From Paraburkholderia ginsengiterrae (GTDB taxonomy: Bacteria; Pseudomonadota; Gammaproteobacteria; Burkholderiales; Burkholderiaceae), in the NCBI RefSeq assembly GCF_001645125.1, contig NZ_LXKA01000360.1, positions 62,001-126,000 of the forward strand: 64,000 nucleotides of DNA, in the 5' to 3' direction. Positions 18,142 through 27,097 of the stretch are shown here, in pieces (within the stretch, counting starts at the first letter, position 1; each line of letters begins with the position of its first letter). A program made the position numbers and the translations under genes. Under the pieces are notes generated by a model that was not told where the DNA came from, ran no database searches, and was given only the letters and a program-made list of their open reading frames with translations.

Positions 18142-20316
18142 TCAACCCAGTTTCTTCACTTCCAGCCGGAACTTGTGCAGCAACGGTTCCGTATAGCCGC
18201 TCGGCTGCTGGCGTCCTTCGAACACCAGCGCTTGCGCGGCCTTGAACGCGATCGTGTCGAAGCCCGGCGCCATCGGCTTGTAGAGCGGGTCGCCGGCATT
18301 CTGCGCGTCGACCACCTTCGCCATGCGCCTGAACGTCTCGTCGACCAGTTCACGCTTCACCACGCCGTGATACAGCCAGTTGGCGATGTGCTGGCTGGAA
18401 ATTCGCAGCGTGGCGCGGTCTTCCATCAGGCCGACGTTGTGAATGTCCGGCACCTTCGAACAACCCACGCCCTGATCGATCCAGCGCACCACGTAGCCGA
18501 GAATGCCCTGCACGTTGTTGTCGATTTCGGCGCGAATTTCATCGTCGCTCCATTTGGCCGATTCCACCACCGGAATCGTCAGCAGGCCGTCGAGGAGTTC
18601 GTCGCGCACCTTCGCGTAATCGGTGCGCTCCAGTTCCTGCTGGACAGCCTGCACGTCGATCTGATGGTAGTGCAGCGCATGCAGCGTCGCGGCGGTCGGC
18701 GAGGGCACCCATGCGGTATTCGCACCGGCCTTCGGATGCGCGATCTTCTGTTCGAGCATGGCGTGCATCAGGTCCGGCATCGCCCACATGCCCTTGCCGA
18801 TCTGCGAGCGGCCACGCAGGCCCGCGCTCAAACCGACCAGCACGTTGCTGCGCTCGTACGCGGTAATCCACGCGCTCGATTTCATGTCGCCCTTGCGCAT
18901 CATCGGGCCGGCTTGCATGGCCGAGTGCATTTCGTCGCCGGTGCGGTCGAGGAAACCCGTGTTGATGAACGCCACCCGCTCCGAAGCTTCGGCGATACAG
19001 GCGAGCAGGTTCACGCTGGTGCGGCGCTCCTCGTCCATGATGCCCATCTTGATGGTGTTGCGCGGCAGCTTCAACAGATCTTCGACGCGCGCGAACAGCT
19101 CGCTCGCGAACGCGACTTCGGCCGGGCCGTGCATTTTCGGCTTCACGATATAGATCGAGCCGGTGCGCGAGTTCAGCTTGTGGCGACGGTCGTGCAGCGC
19201 GCACAGCGTGGTGACGACGGCGTCGAGAATGCCTTCCGGAATCTCGTGGCCATCTTTCGTCAGCACCGCCGGGTTGGTCATCAAATGGCCGACGTTGCGC
19301 ACGAACAGCAGCGAGCGGCCATGCAGCCTGACGGACGTCTTGCCGTCCGCGCCGGTGTACTCGCGGTCGGCGTTGAGCCGGCGCGTGAAAGTCTTGCCGT
19401 TCTTCGTGACTTCTTCGGCCAGGTCGCCGTTCATCAGGCCGAGCCAGTTGCGGTAGAGCTGGACCTTGTCGTCGGCGTCCACGGCCGCGACCGAGTCTTC
19501 GCAGTCGATGATGGTGCTCACCGCCGCTTCCACCACCACGTCCTTCACGTGCGCCGAATCGGTCTTGCCGATCGAATCGTTCGCGTCGATCTGGATTTCG
19601 AAGTGCAGGCCGTTGTGTTTCAGCAGCACGGCGGACGGCGCGCTCGCGTCGCCCTGATAGCCGATGAACTGCGCCGGCGTCTGCAATGCGCTCGTGCCAT
19701 TCGCGAGCGTGACGGTCAGCTTGCCGCCGTCGACGCTGTAGCGCGTCGCGTCGGCATGCGAGCCGTTCGCGAGCGGCGCGGCCTGATCGAGAAACTTGCG
19801 GGCATAGGCGATCACCGCGGCGCCGCGCACCGGGTTGAAGGTTTTCTGCTTGTCGGCGCCGTTGGTCTCGGGAATCGCATCGGTGCCGTACAGCGCGTCG
19901 TACAGGCTGCCCCAGCGCGCGTTTGCCGCGTTCAGCGCATAGCGCTGATTCGACAGCGGCACGACGAGCTGCGGGCCGGCCTGTTCGGCGATCTCGGTGT
20001 CCACGTGGTCGGTCGTGGCCTTGACGCCGGCAGGCACGGGCACGATGTAGCCGATGCCTTCGAGAAACGCCCGGTAGGCGCGCAGATCGCGAATCGGACC
20101 CGGATTTGCGCGATGCCAATTGTCGAGTTCGGTTTGCAGACGGTCGCGCTCGGCGAGCAGCGCACGGTTCTTGGGCGCCAGCTCATGCACGAGGGCGTCG
20201 AAACCCGACCAGAATGCGGCGCTGTCGATCCCGGTGCCGGGCAGGGCTTCGGTTTCGACAAACTGGTCGAGGTTGGCGGCGACTTGCAGTCCGCCGCGCG
20301 GGTTCATCTGAGTCAT
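18142..20316 (-). CDS. glcB: Malate synthase G
   Basis: A 724-residue malate synthase of isoform G, condensing glyoxylate with acetyl-CoA to malate in the cytoplasm. The length and blocks such as [30 protein letters not shown] and [20 protein letters not shown] (with the conserved Cys and Asp of the active-site end) match this isoform. The ATG at 20316 has GGAG 6 bases upstream; an ATG four codons earlier lacks one. It follows glcG on the same strand by 129 bases, so the pair likely serves glycolate/glyoxylate use. Confidence 0.95.
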   Translation of the reverse strand: MTQMNPRGGLQVAANLDQFVETEALPGTGIDSAAFWSGFDALVHELAPKNRALLAERDRLQTELDNWHRANPGPIRDLRAYRAFLEGIGYIVPVPAGVKATTDHVDTEIAEQAGPQLVVPLSNQRYALNAANARWGSLYDALYGTDAIPETNGADKQKTFNPVRGAAVIAYARKFLDQAAPLANGSHADATRYSVDGGKLTVTLANGTSALQTPAQFIGYQGDASAPSAVLLKHNGLHFEIQIDANDSIGKTDSAHVKDVVVEAAVSTIIDCEDSVAAVDADDKVQLYRNWLGLMNGDLAEEVTKNGKTFTRRLNADREYTGADGKTSVRLHGRSLLFVRNVGHLMTNPAVLTKDGHEIPEGILDAVVTTLCALHDRRHKLNSRTGSIYIVKPKMHGPAEVAFASELFARVEDLLKLPRNTIKMGIMDEERRTSVNLLACIAEASERVAFINTGFLDRTGDEMHSAMQAGPMMRKGDMKSSAWITAYERSNVLVGLSAGLRGRSQIGKGMWAMPDLMHAMLEQKIAHPKAGANTAWVPSPTAATLHALHYHQIDVQAVQQELERTDYAKVRDELLDGLLTIPVVESAKWSDDEIRAEIDNNVQGILGYVVRWIDQGVGCSKVPDIHNVGLMEDRATLRISSQHIANWLYHGVVKRELVDETFRRMAKVVDAQNAGDPLYKPMAPGFDTIAFKAAQALVFEGRQQPSGYTEPLLHKFRLEVKKLG

Positions 20317-20445
20317 CGACTGCTCCATCTATCTGAATGGGGCCGATGAGGGGGCACCGGCCCGCGTTGTGCAACGGGTTAGCTTCTTTCTTTGATGACT
20401 GTCACGTCAAACGCGCTGCAAACTCGCATTCGACGCCATGCGACC

Positions 20446-20850
20446 TCAGGCGGCGATGGCCTGGATGCCGGCCTTGGCGATCTGTGCGTCCTGATCCGAC
20501 TTGACGCCCGATACGCCGACCGCGCCGACCACCTGGCCGTCGACGATCACCGGCACGCCGCCTTCCAGCGTGCCTTGCAGCGGCGCGCTCAGGAAGGCCG
20601 TGCGGCCGTTGTTGATCATGTCTTCGTAGACCTTGGTTTCGCGGCGGCCGATGGCCGACGTGCGGGCTTTTTCCGTCGCGATGTACGAACTGGCCGGCGC
20701 GCTGCCGTCCAGACGCAGCATTCCGAGCGGGTGGCCGCCGTCGTCGGCCACCACGATGGCAACGGCCCACTGGTTCTTCTCGGCTTCCGCACGGGCGGCT
20801 TCGAGGATTCGGGTCGTTTCGGCAACGGTCAGCACGGGTTTGCTCAGCAT
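20446..20850 (-). CDS. glcG: GlcG/HbpS family protein (DUF336)
   Basis: A 134-residue protein of the GlcG/HbpS family, small alpha/beta proteins often encoded next to glycolate oxidase or malate synthase genes; some members bind haem, but the physiological role is unsettled. Family features are IVVADDGGHPLGMLRLDGS, the IATEKARTSA helix and GGVPVIVDGQVVGAVGVSG. It precedes glcB on the same strand. No signal peptide, so it should be cytoplasmic. Confidence 0.85.
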   Translation of the reverse strand: MLSKPVLTVAETTRILEAARAEAEKNQWAVAIVVADDGGHPLGMLRLDGSAPASSYIATEKARTSAIGRRETKVYEDMINNGRTAFLSAPLQGTLEGGVPVIVDGQVVGAVGVSGVKSDQDAQIAKAGIQAIAA

Positions 20851-21460
20851 AATGAATTTCCTAGTTCGTTTATGGTAGGGAATCTTCTACAAGTGTTATC
20901 CGGTGGCGTGCGTCCGGCGCCGTTCAGATGCATCTGGCAACGGATAGTTGACCGTGTCTGCCCTGGCAAGGTTTGCCTGCAACGGCTCGAGCGGCTCGGT
21001 GGCCCATCCCTCGAAGGTGTCTCGCGCCGTCTTTCTGACCCGCTGCGCTCGTGACGCATAGCGAAGGTCGTTGCGCAGCGGGTGCCCCGATTCCTTGATG
21101 AACGCGCCACCGCCGTTCGCGGCTTGCACGATGGCGCCGGCGCCGATAGCCGGCCACGGCGCGTGGACAGTGCGCCGTGGCCCGCGCGGGGCCGACCTGT
21201 GGCGCATTCAGGGAATAATCGGGCGCTACGCAGAGGGATTTTACGTCCAAGTGCGGCCGGATGTAACGGCGGCGGCGCATAGGGGGTATTCAGCGGCGCG
21301 TCGAACCCGGGCGCAGGCGAAGCCACGCGGTACAAGGGGTTTCGCACGGGCCTCGCGCGCGAGGTTGCGGCCGGCGGGCTGGGAGGGAAAGTCCGTCGCG
21401 CTTTACAATCGGGTTTTGAACTGAAGAATGCGCACGCGTTCCCACGTGCGCCACCCCACC
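20851..21460. other. 610-bp intergenic stretch without a supported gene
   Basis: Several open frames exist on both strands, but none has a good ribosome site, a familiar product or convincing codon pattern. The left edge should hold the glcG promoter (minus strand) and the right edge the promoter of the MOSC gene. A decayed gene cannot be excluded. Confidence 0.5.
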
Positions 21461-22345
21461 ATGCCGACCATCAGTGAGCTGTTCGTCTATCCGATCAAAT
21501 CCTGCGCGGGCATCGCGTTGCGCGAAGCACGCCTGTTCGCCACCGGCCTCGAATACGACCGATGCTGGATGGTCACGGATGCGGCCGGCGCCATGCTCAC
21601 GCAGCGCGCCTATCCACGCATGGCGCTGATCAAGGTCGAGCTCGGCGAGCAGGACCTGGTGATTCGCGCGCCTGGCATGAGCGACTTGCGCACGCCGCTC
21701 GACGCCGCGCAACTCGACGCGCCGCGCGCGGTGCAGACCGAGGTTTGGGGCGACGCGGCGTACGGTCTCGACACCGGCGAAGCCAGCGCGGCCTGGTTCT
21801 CGAGCTTTCTCGGCGTGCCGGCGCGGCTGTTGCGTTTCAATCCCGAGCGCGAGCGGATTGTCGATCCGGATTACACGGAGCGCGTCGGCGGCGCCACCAC
21901 CCATTTCGCCGATGGTTTTCCGCTGTTGGTGATCGGCCAGGCGTCGCTCGACGATCTGAACCGGCGGTTGAACAGCAAGGGCGCGCCGTCAATTCCGATC
22001 GACCGCTTCCGTCCCAATGTCGTGCTGGAGGGGCTCGACGCCTACGAAGAGGACTATGTGGAGACCCTCAGCGTCGAAGGCGGCGGCGAGGGTGAGGGCG
22101 TGCAGCTGCAACTGGTCAAGCTGTGCGCGCGCTGTCCGATGCCCACCATCGACCAGGCAAAGGGGGCGCCCGATCCAGCATGGCCGCACGAACCGACCGA
22201 CACGATGAGCACCTACCGGGCCAATCCGCAGCGCGGCGGCGCGATCACGTTCGGCAACAACGCGCTCGTTGCGAGCGGAGCCGGGGCGTGGCTGCGCGTG
22301 GGGCAAGTGGTGGAAGCGGAGCTGGGGTTCGGGGATTTCCAATGA
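21461..22345 (+). CDS. MOSC-domain protein (YcbX-like)
   Basis: A 294-residue protein with an N-terminal MOSC beta-barrel (ISELFVYPIKSCAGIALREA, then LEYDRCWMVTDAAGAMLTQR, residues 4-50) and a C-terminal MOSC domain (about 140-290) with the conserved Cys in CARCPMPTID. Such proteins use molybdenum cofactor, for example in reduction of N-hydroxylated compounds (YcbX/YiiM type). There is no C-terminal ferredoxin domain, so electrons must come from a partner. An upstream start at 21428 is possible; MPTISELF at 21461 fits the family. Its closeness to the molybdoenzyme genes further on may be coincidence. Confidence 0.8.
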   Translation: MPTISELFVYPIKSCAGIALREARLFATGLEYDRCWMVTDAAGAMLTQRAYPRMALIKVELGEQDLVIRAPGMSDLRTPLDAAQLDAPRAVQTEVWGDAAYGLDTGEASAAWFSSFLGVPARLLRFNPERERIVDPDYTERVGGATTHFADGFPLLVIGQASLDDLNRRLNSKGAPSIPIDRFRPNVVLEGLDAYEEDYVETLSVEGGGEGEGVQLQLVKLCARCPMPTIDQAKGAPDPAWPHEPTDTMSTYRANPQRGGAITFGNNALVASGAGAWLRVGQVVEAELGFGDFQ

Positions 22346-22422
22346 CCGACGCGGCATGACCCGAGCCACACGAACCCGGCGACCGGCAGCGCGCCTGACC
22401 ATGAAACGAAAGGAGAGACCTC

Positions 22423-22911
22423 ATGCCAAGCGTTGAGCGAACGCGACTGGCTCTGCTGATCGACTCAGTCTGGCGTATGGCGCTTTGGCTCGGATTTCGG
22501 CTCGCTCGCGTCTGGTGGCACCTTCGGCGGCCTCACCATGAGGGCGCGCTGGTCGCCATTTACGTCGGGCGGGCGCTGTTGCTGGTGAAGTCATCGTACC
22601 GGACTGAGTGGGGTTTGCCTGGCGGCAGCATCCATCCCGGCGAGTCGCCGGACCTGGCGGCGCAGCGCGAATTGGAGGAGGAGATTGGTCTCCCGTCGCA
22701 CCCATTAAGCCCCGCGGGCAGTGTCAGCGGCATCTGGGACGGGCGGCGGGACCGGGTGCATTTCTTTGAGTTGCACCTCGATCGCCTGCCGGAGCTGCGG
22801 CTTGATAACCGCGAGATCATCGCCGCGCGGCTCGCGTCGCCGGAGGAATTGCACAGCATCGCGCTGACTGCGCCGGTCGCTATGTTTCTCGGCAAAGATC
22901 TCAGCCGGTAG
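22423..22911 (+). CDS. Nudix hydrolase
   Basis: A 162-residue Nudix protein. The box is complete: G-x5-E-x7-REL-EE-x-G-L in GGSIHPGESPDLAAQRELEE (about residues 67-86) followed by EIGL. The N-terminus (about 1-40) is hydrophobic and basic, possibly a membrane-associating helix, which is unusual for Nudix enzymes. The substrate, some nucleoside diphosphate derivative, cannot be predicted. ATG start with AAGGAGAG about 10 bases upstream. Confidence 0.85.
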   Translation: MPSVERTRLALLIDSVWRMALWLGFRLARVWWHLRRPHHEGALVAIYVGRALLLVKSSYRTEWGLPGGSIHPGESPDLAAQRELEEEIGLPSHPLSPAGSVSGIWDGRRDRVHFFELHLDRLPELRLDNREIIAARLASPEELHSIALTAPVAMFLGKDLSR

Positions 22912-23016
22912 TTGGCTGTACCTGGCAATCCTTGCGATGGTGGCTGGCTGTTTCCTGATGGTTTCCAGAGCTGCATGGGTCGATCGTGGGAGGCGATGCC
23001 TATTGGACTGCTCAGT

Positions 23017-23844
23017 TCACGCGGCACGCGCGACCGCCTCGCGCGCCGTACGTGCTTCAGCCCGCCTTTCATCCTGCTGGAGCGCCGCAGCATCGTCCCG
23101 TGCCCCGTCCACCGCCTCGGCAAACGCCACGCTTTCCCCAACCGCGCCACCTACCAGAATCACCGCTGGACTGCCAAACCCCGCGCGGCTCGCCGCAGCC
23201 GCAACCTGGTCCAGACGGCTTAGCAACCGCCGCTCGTTAGCGCCTCCGGCCCATTGCACGACAGCGGCCGGCGTATCACCCGGCAGACACGCAAGCAAAG
23301 CACCAGCAATGCTGTCGATGCGCCGCATCCCCATATAAATCGCCAGCGTGGTGCGGGTCGCCGCCAGCGCGGCCCAGTCCGGCTCGCCGTGATCCTCGGT
23401 GTGCGCGGTGACGAAGCTCACACCGTGGCAATGGCGTCGGTGCGTGAGCGACATACCGAGTCCGGCGGCGGCGGCGAAACCCGACGAGATGCCATTGACG
23501 ATCTCCACCGGAATGCCCGCGCCGCGCAAGACCGCGAGTTCTTCACCGGCGCGCCCGAACAGCAGCGCTTCGCCGCCTTTCACCCGCACCACGTGCAGGC
23601 CCTTGAGCGCATAGCGCCGCATCAGGCGCTCGATGAACGCCTGCGGCGTCGAGCGGCAGCCGCCGCGTTTGCCGACCCGGATAACACGCGCCTGTGGCGC
23701 CAGCGTCACGATCTCGGGATTCGCGAGGTCGTCGAGCAGCACGACGTCGGCGGCCGCGAGCGCGCGGGCGGCTTTGAGCGTGAGCAGGTCGAGCTCGCCT
23801 GGGCCTGCGCTCAATAGAGTGACCTTGCCGGTGTTCGTGTTCAT
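23017..23844 (-). CDS. cobA: Uroporphyrinogen-III C-methyltransferase (siroheme branch)
   Basis: A 275-residue SUMT that twice methylates uroporphyrinogen III to precorrin-2, the entry to siroheme, the cofactor of the NirB encoded divergently. Motifs: VTLLSAGPGELDLLTLKAA (SAM-binding loop, residues 6-24), VVRVKGGEALLFGRAGEE and the GISSGFAAAAGLG loop. The GGDP of most members reads GGEA here. ATG at 23844 with AAGGA 7 bases upstream. The CysG oxidase/ferrochelatase module is absent, so those steps must be encoded elsewhere. It is preceded by a sigma-54-like promoter and an attenuator-like terminator. Confidence 0.9.
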   Translation of the reverse strand: MNTNTGKVTLLSAGPGELDLLTLKAARALAAADVVLLDDLANPEIVTLAPQARVIRVGKRGGCRSTPQAFIERLMRRYALKGLHVVRVKGGEALLFGRAGEELAVLRGAGIPVEIVNGISSGFAAAAGLGMSLTHRRHCHGVSFVTAHTEDHGEPDWAALAATRTTLAIYMGMRRIDSIAGALLACLPGDTPAAVVQWAGGANERRLLSRLDQVAAAASRAGFGSPAVILVGGAVGESVAFAEAVDGARDDAAALQQDERRAEARTAREAVARAA

Positions 23845-23902
23845 CGCGGTGTCCTTACTTTCTCTGTCTGCCGGCGCGGTTGCTGCCTGCTGCGCCGCGC
23901 CC

Positions 23903-23947
23903 AATAAAAAATGGCGTCCGCTCGTGAGAATCACGAGGGGACGCCGT
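23903..23947 (-). terminator. Leader terminator (putative attenuator) ahead of cobA
   Basis: On the minus strand, GGCGTCC (23945-23939) and CTCGTGA (23937-23931) pair with TCACGAG and GGACGCC across a single mismatch, giving about 14 bp, followed by ATTTTTTATT. It lies about 60 bases before the cobA start, so it would stop transcription before the gene unless bypassed. Its 5' side shares GGACAACGGCGTCCCC (23952-23937) with the nirB leader terminator. Confidence 0.75.
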
Positions 23948-23975
23948 TGTCCGCTTACTGCCTGATGAATGCCTG

Positions 23976-24013
23976 GCTTCGATGCCGTGCTTTTATGCCG
24001 TGCTTCATGCCGT
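23976..24013 (-). repeat. Three tandem 12-13-bp repeats in the cobA leader
   Basis: Plus-strand units GCTTCGATGCCGT, GCTTTTATGCCGT and GCTTCATGCCGT follow each other. In the cobA leader RNA they read ACGGCAU..AAGC three times, between the predicted start of transcription and the terminator hairpin. Confidence 0.75.
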
Positions 24014-24051
24014 TCCGGCTGCGTTGCCGCAACGGCCTAGCCGAGCTTTAT

Positions 24052-24066
24052 GCAAGTACCACGCCA
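24052..24066 (-). promoter_or_regulatory. Sigma-54-like promoter for cobA
   Basis: Minus strand reads TGGCGT-GGTAC-TTGC followed by A: the -24 GG and -12 GC are at the standard spacing. The -24 box differs from TGGCAC at two positions. Transcription would start near 24040. Confidence 0.55.
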
Positions 24067-24133
24067 CCCATCGGCTAGACACGCCCGATACCCCGCCGCG
24101 CCTCGCAAATAGCCCTGAAAACGCGTACCGGAC

Positions 24134-24193
24134 GCACCGCTCGCGTGCCCGCACTTCGCACGTGCACAGTGCTGCGTCGCACCATCCGTGTGC
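24134..24193. promoter_or_regulatory. Cluster of four NtrC-type enhancer cores
   Basis: Four exact GCAC-N7-GTGC dyads occur at 24134-24148, 24151-24165, 24158-24172 and 24179-24193. This is the core of the NtrC site (TGCACC-N5-GGTGCA). They lie between the two facing sigma-54-like promoters, about 70-140 bases from one and 100-160 from the other, a normal enhancer distance. Confidence 0.7.
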
Positions 24194-24294
24194 CTGGCTG
24201 CATCAAGACGAGCCTTGGGCAAACTTCATAACAGACTCGCCCGACTGGCCGCAAACCCTTATGCCACGGACGTTGCAAGGAAATAAAAAGCAAT

Positions 24295-24309
24295 TGGCAC
24301 AGCCTTTGC
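24295..24309 (+). promoter_or_regulatory. Sigma-54 promoter for nirB-nirD-nasA
   Basis: TGGCAC-AGCCT-TTGC matches the -24/-12 consensus at every core position with standard spacing. Transcription would start near 24321, leaving a leader of about 196 bases before nirB. Confidence 0.8.
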
Positions 24310-24344
24310 GTTACACCCAGCCATCGGATCAACGTGGATCCGGC

Positions 24345-24448
24345 GCGAGTGCAACACAAAGTGCTCGCCGCAATACAGGTCAGGACAACGGCGTCCCCCG
24401 AATTCAGTCATCGGCATCGACTGGGTTCGCGGGACGCCGTTTTTATTT
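24345..24448 (+). terminator. Leader hairpin and terminator (putative attenuator) ahead of nirB
   Basis: A first hairpin pairs GCGAGTGC (24345-24352) with GTGCTCGC (24361-24368) around the loop AACACAAA, with two G-U pairs. A second, long hairpin pairs AACGGCGTCCC (24387-24397) with GGGACGCCGTT (24431-24441), with inner helices CGAA/TTCG and CAGTC/GACTG, and runs into TTTTTATTT. It ends about 70 bases before the nirB start. This two-hairpin layout resembles nas leaders controlled by antitermination, but the loops do not match the ANTAR-type hexaloop consensus I know. Confidence 0.75.
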
Positions 24449-24516
24449 CCGGAATCGCGTTCGCCCGATGCCCCAGGGCGGCGCACCAAGCCCAGCACAT
24501 TGAGGAAACCGCGCTC

Positions 24517-27057
24517 ATGAAAATCATCGTAATCGGTCACGGGATGGTCGGTCACAAACTGGTCGAGTGCCTCGCCCAGGACGCCGCGCATGGCCTCGAC
24601 ATCACGGTGCTGTGCGAAGAGTCGCGGCCGGCCTACGACCGCGTGCATCTGTCCGAGTTCTTCGCGGGCAAGACGGCGGACGACCTGTCGCTCGTCGAGC
24701 CGGGTTTCTTCGAGCGCCAGAACGTGCTGCTCAAGCTCAACGCGAAGGCCGTGTCGATCGATCGCGAAGCGCGCACCGTGACGGTGTCGACCGGCGAAAC
24801 GCTGCCGTACGACAAACTGGTGTTCGCCACCGGCTCCTATCCGTTCGTGCCGCCGGTGCCGGGCCGCGAGCGCGCCGATTGCTTCGTCTACCGAACCATC
24901 GACGACCTCGAGGCGATGCAGGAGTGCGGCGCGCGCTCGAAGACCGGCACAGTGGTCGGGGGCGGGCTGCTCGGTCTCGAATGCGCGAAGGCGCTGCGCG
25001 ATATGGGCCTGGAAACGCATGTGGTCGAATTCGCGCCGCGTCTGATGGCCGTGCAGGTGGACGAGGGCGGGGGCCGCGTCCTGCGCACCAGGATCGAAGA
25101 ACTCGGCGTGACGGTGCACACGCAGAAGAACACCAGCGCGATCGTCGACGGCGAAGAGGGCACGCACCGCATGCAATTCGCGGACGGCAGCCATCTCGAC
25201 ACCGACATGATCGTGTTTTCCGCGGGGATTCGTCCACGTGACGACCTTGCGCGAGCCTGCGGTCTGACGCTTGGCGCGCGCGGCGGCATTGTGATCGACA
25301 ACGCCTGCCGCACCAGCGACGAGCACATCTACGCGATCGGCGAGTGCGCGCTGTGGAACGGGCAGCTCTTCGGTCTCGTCGCACCCGGCTATGACATGGC
25401 CCGCGCGGTGGCGAAACAGCTGGTGGGCGAGGCCGTCGAGTTCGCCGGCGCCGACATGAGCACCAAGCTCAAGCTGATGGGCGTGGATGTGGCAAGCATC
25501 GGCGACGCGCACGGCAACACGCCGGGCAGCCGCGCGTATCAGTTCAGCGACGAACGCAAGCAGCTCTACAAGAAGCTGGTGGTCTCCGAGTGCGGCAAGT
25601 ATCTGCTGGGCGGCGTGATGGTCGGCGATGCCAGCGAATACGGCACGCTGCTGCAGATGATGCTGAACCGCATCGAGCTGCCGGCATCGCCTGAGTTCCT
25701 GATCCTGCCGCAAGCGGACGGCAGCGCGAAGCCCGCGCTCGGCGTGGAGGCTTTGCCCGCCGCCGCGCAGATCTGCTCGTGCAACAACGTCTCCAAGGGC
25801 GAGCTGTGCGCCGCGGTAGGCGCAGGCGCGACCGACATCGGCGCGCTCAAGTGCGCGACGAGCGCCGGCACCGCGTGCGGCGGCTGCGTGCCGCTCGTCA
25901 CGCAGGTGATGAAGGCCGAGATGAAGAAGCAGGGCCTCGCGGTCAACAACCACGTGTGCGAGCACTTCCCGTATTCGCGCCAGGAGCTGTATCACATCGT
26001 GCGCGTGGAAGGCGTGCGCAGCTTCGGTGAATTGCTTTCGAAGCACGGTCACGGGCTCGGCTGCGATATCTGCAAACCGGTGGTGGCGAGCATTCTCGCG
26101 TCGTGCTGGAACGAGTTCGTGCTGAAGAAAGAGCACGCCTCGCTGCAGGACACGAACGACTACTACCTCGCCAACATCCAGCGCGACGGCACCTATTCGG
26201 TGGTGCCGCGCATGGCGGGCGGCGAAGTGACGCCGGACGGGCTGATCGCGGTCGGCCAGATCGCGAAGAAATATGGCCTCTACACCAAGATCACCGGTGG
26301 TCAGCGCGTCGACCTGTTCGGCGCGCGCGTCGAACAATTGCCGCGCATCTGGGAAGAGCTGATCGCCGCCGGTTTCGAGTCGGGGCATGCATACGGCAAG
26401 TCGCTGCGCACCGTGAAGTCGTGTGTCGGTTCGACGTGGTGCCGCTATGGCGTGGGCGATTCGGTGGGTCTCGCGGTCGAGCTCGAGAACCGCTACAAGG
26501 GGCTGCGCACGCCGCACAAGATCAAGTTCGGCGTATCGGGCTGCACCCGCGAGTGCGCGGAAGCGCAGGGCAAGGACGTCGGCATCATCGCCACGGACAA
26601 AGGCTGGAACCTCTACGTGTGCGGCAACGGCGGCATGAAGCCGCGCCATGCGGAACTGCTCGCGTCGGACCTCGACAAGGACACGCTGGTGCGCTACATC
26701 GACCGCTTCCTGATGTTCTACGTGCGTACCGCCGACCGCCTGCAACGCACCAGCGTCTGGCGCGACAACCTCGAGGGCGGCCTTGACTATCTGATCGACG
26801 TGGTGGTCAACGATCACCTCGGCGTAGCCGATGAACTCGAAACGGAAATGCAACACGTGGTCGCCACCTACGAGTGCGAGTGGAAGAAGGCCGTCAACGA
26901 TCCCGAAACCCGCAAGCGTTTCCGTCACTTCGTGAACAGCGGCGAATCGGATGCCAACGTCACCTTCGTCGAAGAGCGCGGGCAGATCCGGCCGGCCACG
27001 GTGGCCGAGCGGCGCTCGAAGCTCGCCACGATTCCGGTCGTAGCCGAAACAGTCTGA
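24517..27057 (+). CDS. nirB: Assimilatory nitrite reductase large subunit
   Basis: An 846-residue NAD(P)H-dependent nitrite reductase, reducing nitrite to ammonium in the cytoplasm. Domain order: FAD/NAD(P) oxidoreductase (VIGHGMVGHKLVE at 4-16; GGGLLGLECAKAL near 148-160), two BFD-like [2Fe-2S] segments (ICSCNNVSKGELC near 420; LGCDICKPVVAS near 515), then the siroheme/[4Fe-4S] half. Cluster ligands are C636 and C642 (CVGSTWC) and C676 and C680 (CTREC). ATG at 24517 has GAGGA 10 bases upstream; the frame is open further up but that part is leader. nirD follows by 40 bases. Confidence 0.95.
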   Translation: MKIIVIGHGMVGHKLVECLAQDAAHGLDITVLCEESRPAYDRVHLSEFFAGKTADDLSLVEPGFFERQNVLLKLNAKAVSIDREARTVTVSTGETLPYDKLVFATGSYPFVPPVPGRERADCFVYRTIDDLEAMQECGARSKTGTVVGGGLLGLECAKALRDMGLETHVVEFAPRLMAVQVDEGGGRVLRTRIEELGVTVHTQKNTSAIVDGEEGTHRMQFADGSHLDTDMIVFSAGIRPRDDLARACGLTLGARGGIVIDNACRTSDEHIYAIGECALWNGQLFGLVAPGYDMARAVAKQLVGEAVEFAGADMSTKLKLMGVDVASIGDAHGNTPGSRAYQFSDERKQLYKKLVVSECGKYLLGGVMVGDASEYGTLLQMMLNRIELPASPEFLILPQADGSAKPALGVEALPAAAQICSCNNVSKGELCAAVGAGATDIGALKCATSAGTACGGCVPLVTQVMKAEMKKQGLAVNNHVCEHFPYSRQELYHIVRVEGVRSFGELLSKHGHGLGCDICKPVVASILASCWNEFVLKKEHASLQDTNDYYLANIQRDGTYSVVPRMAGGEVTPDGLIAVGQIAKKYGLYTKITGGQRVDLFGARVEQLPRIWEELIAAGFESGHAYGKSLRTVKSCVGSTWCRYGVGDSVGLAVELENRYKGLRTPHKIKFGVSGCTRECAEAQGKDVGIIATDKGWNLYVCGNGGMKPRHAELLASDLDKDTLVRYIDRFLMFYVRTADRLQRTSVWRDNLEGGLDYLIDVVVNDHLGVADELETEMQHVVATYECEWKKAVNDPETRKRFRHFVNSGESDANVTFVEERGQIRPATVAERRSKLATIPVVAETV

Positions 27058-27097
27058 ATTCAAACGTGTTTTATCACCTTCACTGAGGAGTCCCGCC

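Noticed and set aside
17974-20349. A 791-codon open frame on the plus strand opposite glcB
   Set aside because: Shadow of malate synthase G; no ribosome site or recognisable domain.
20896-21207. Possible 103-residue minus-strand gene upstream of glcG
   Set aside because: No ribosome site, no recognisable product, and Arg/Ala-rich composition typical of random GC-rich frames.
24345-24448. Assignment of the nirB leader as a classical NasR/ANTAR target
   Set aside because: The two-hairpin plan is similar, but the loops are 8 and 9 bases and lack the A1/G4 hexaloop pattern, and no ANTAR gene is in the window.
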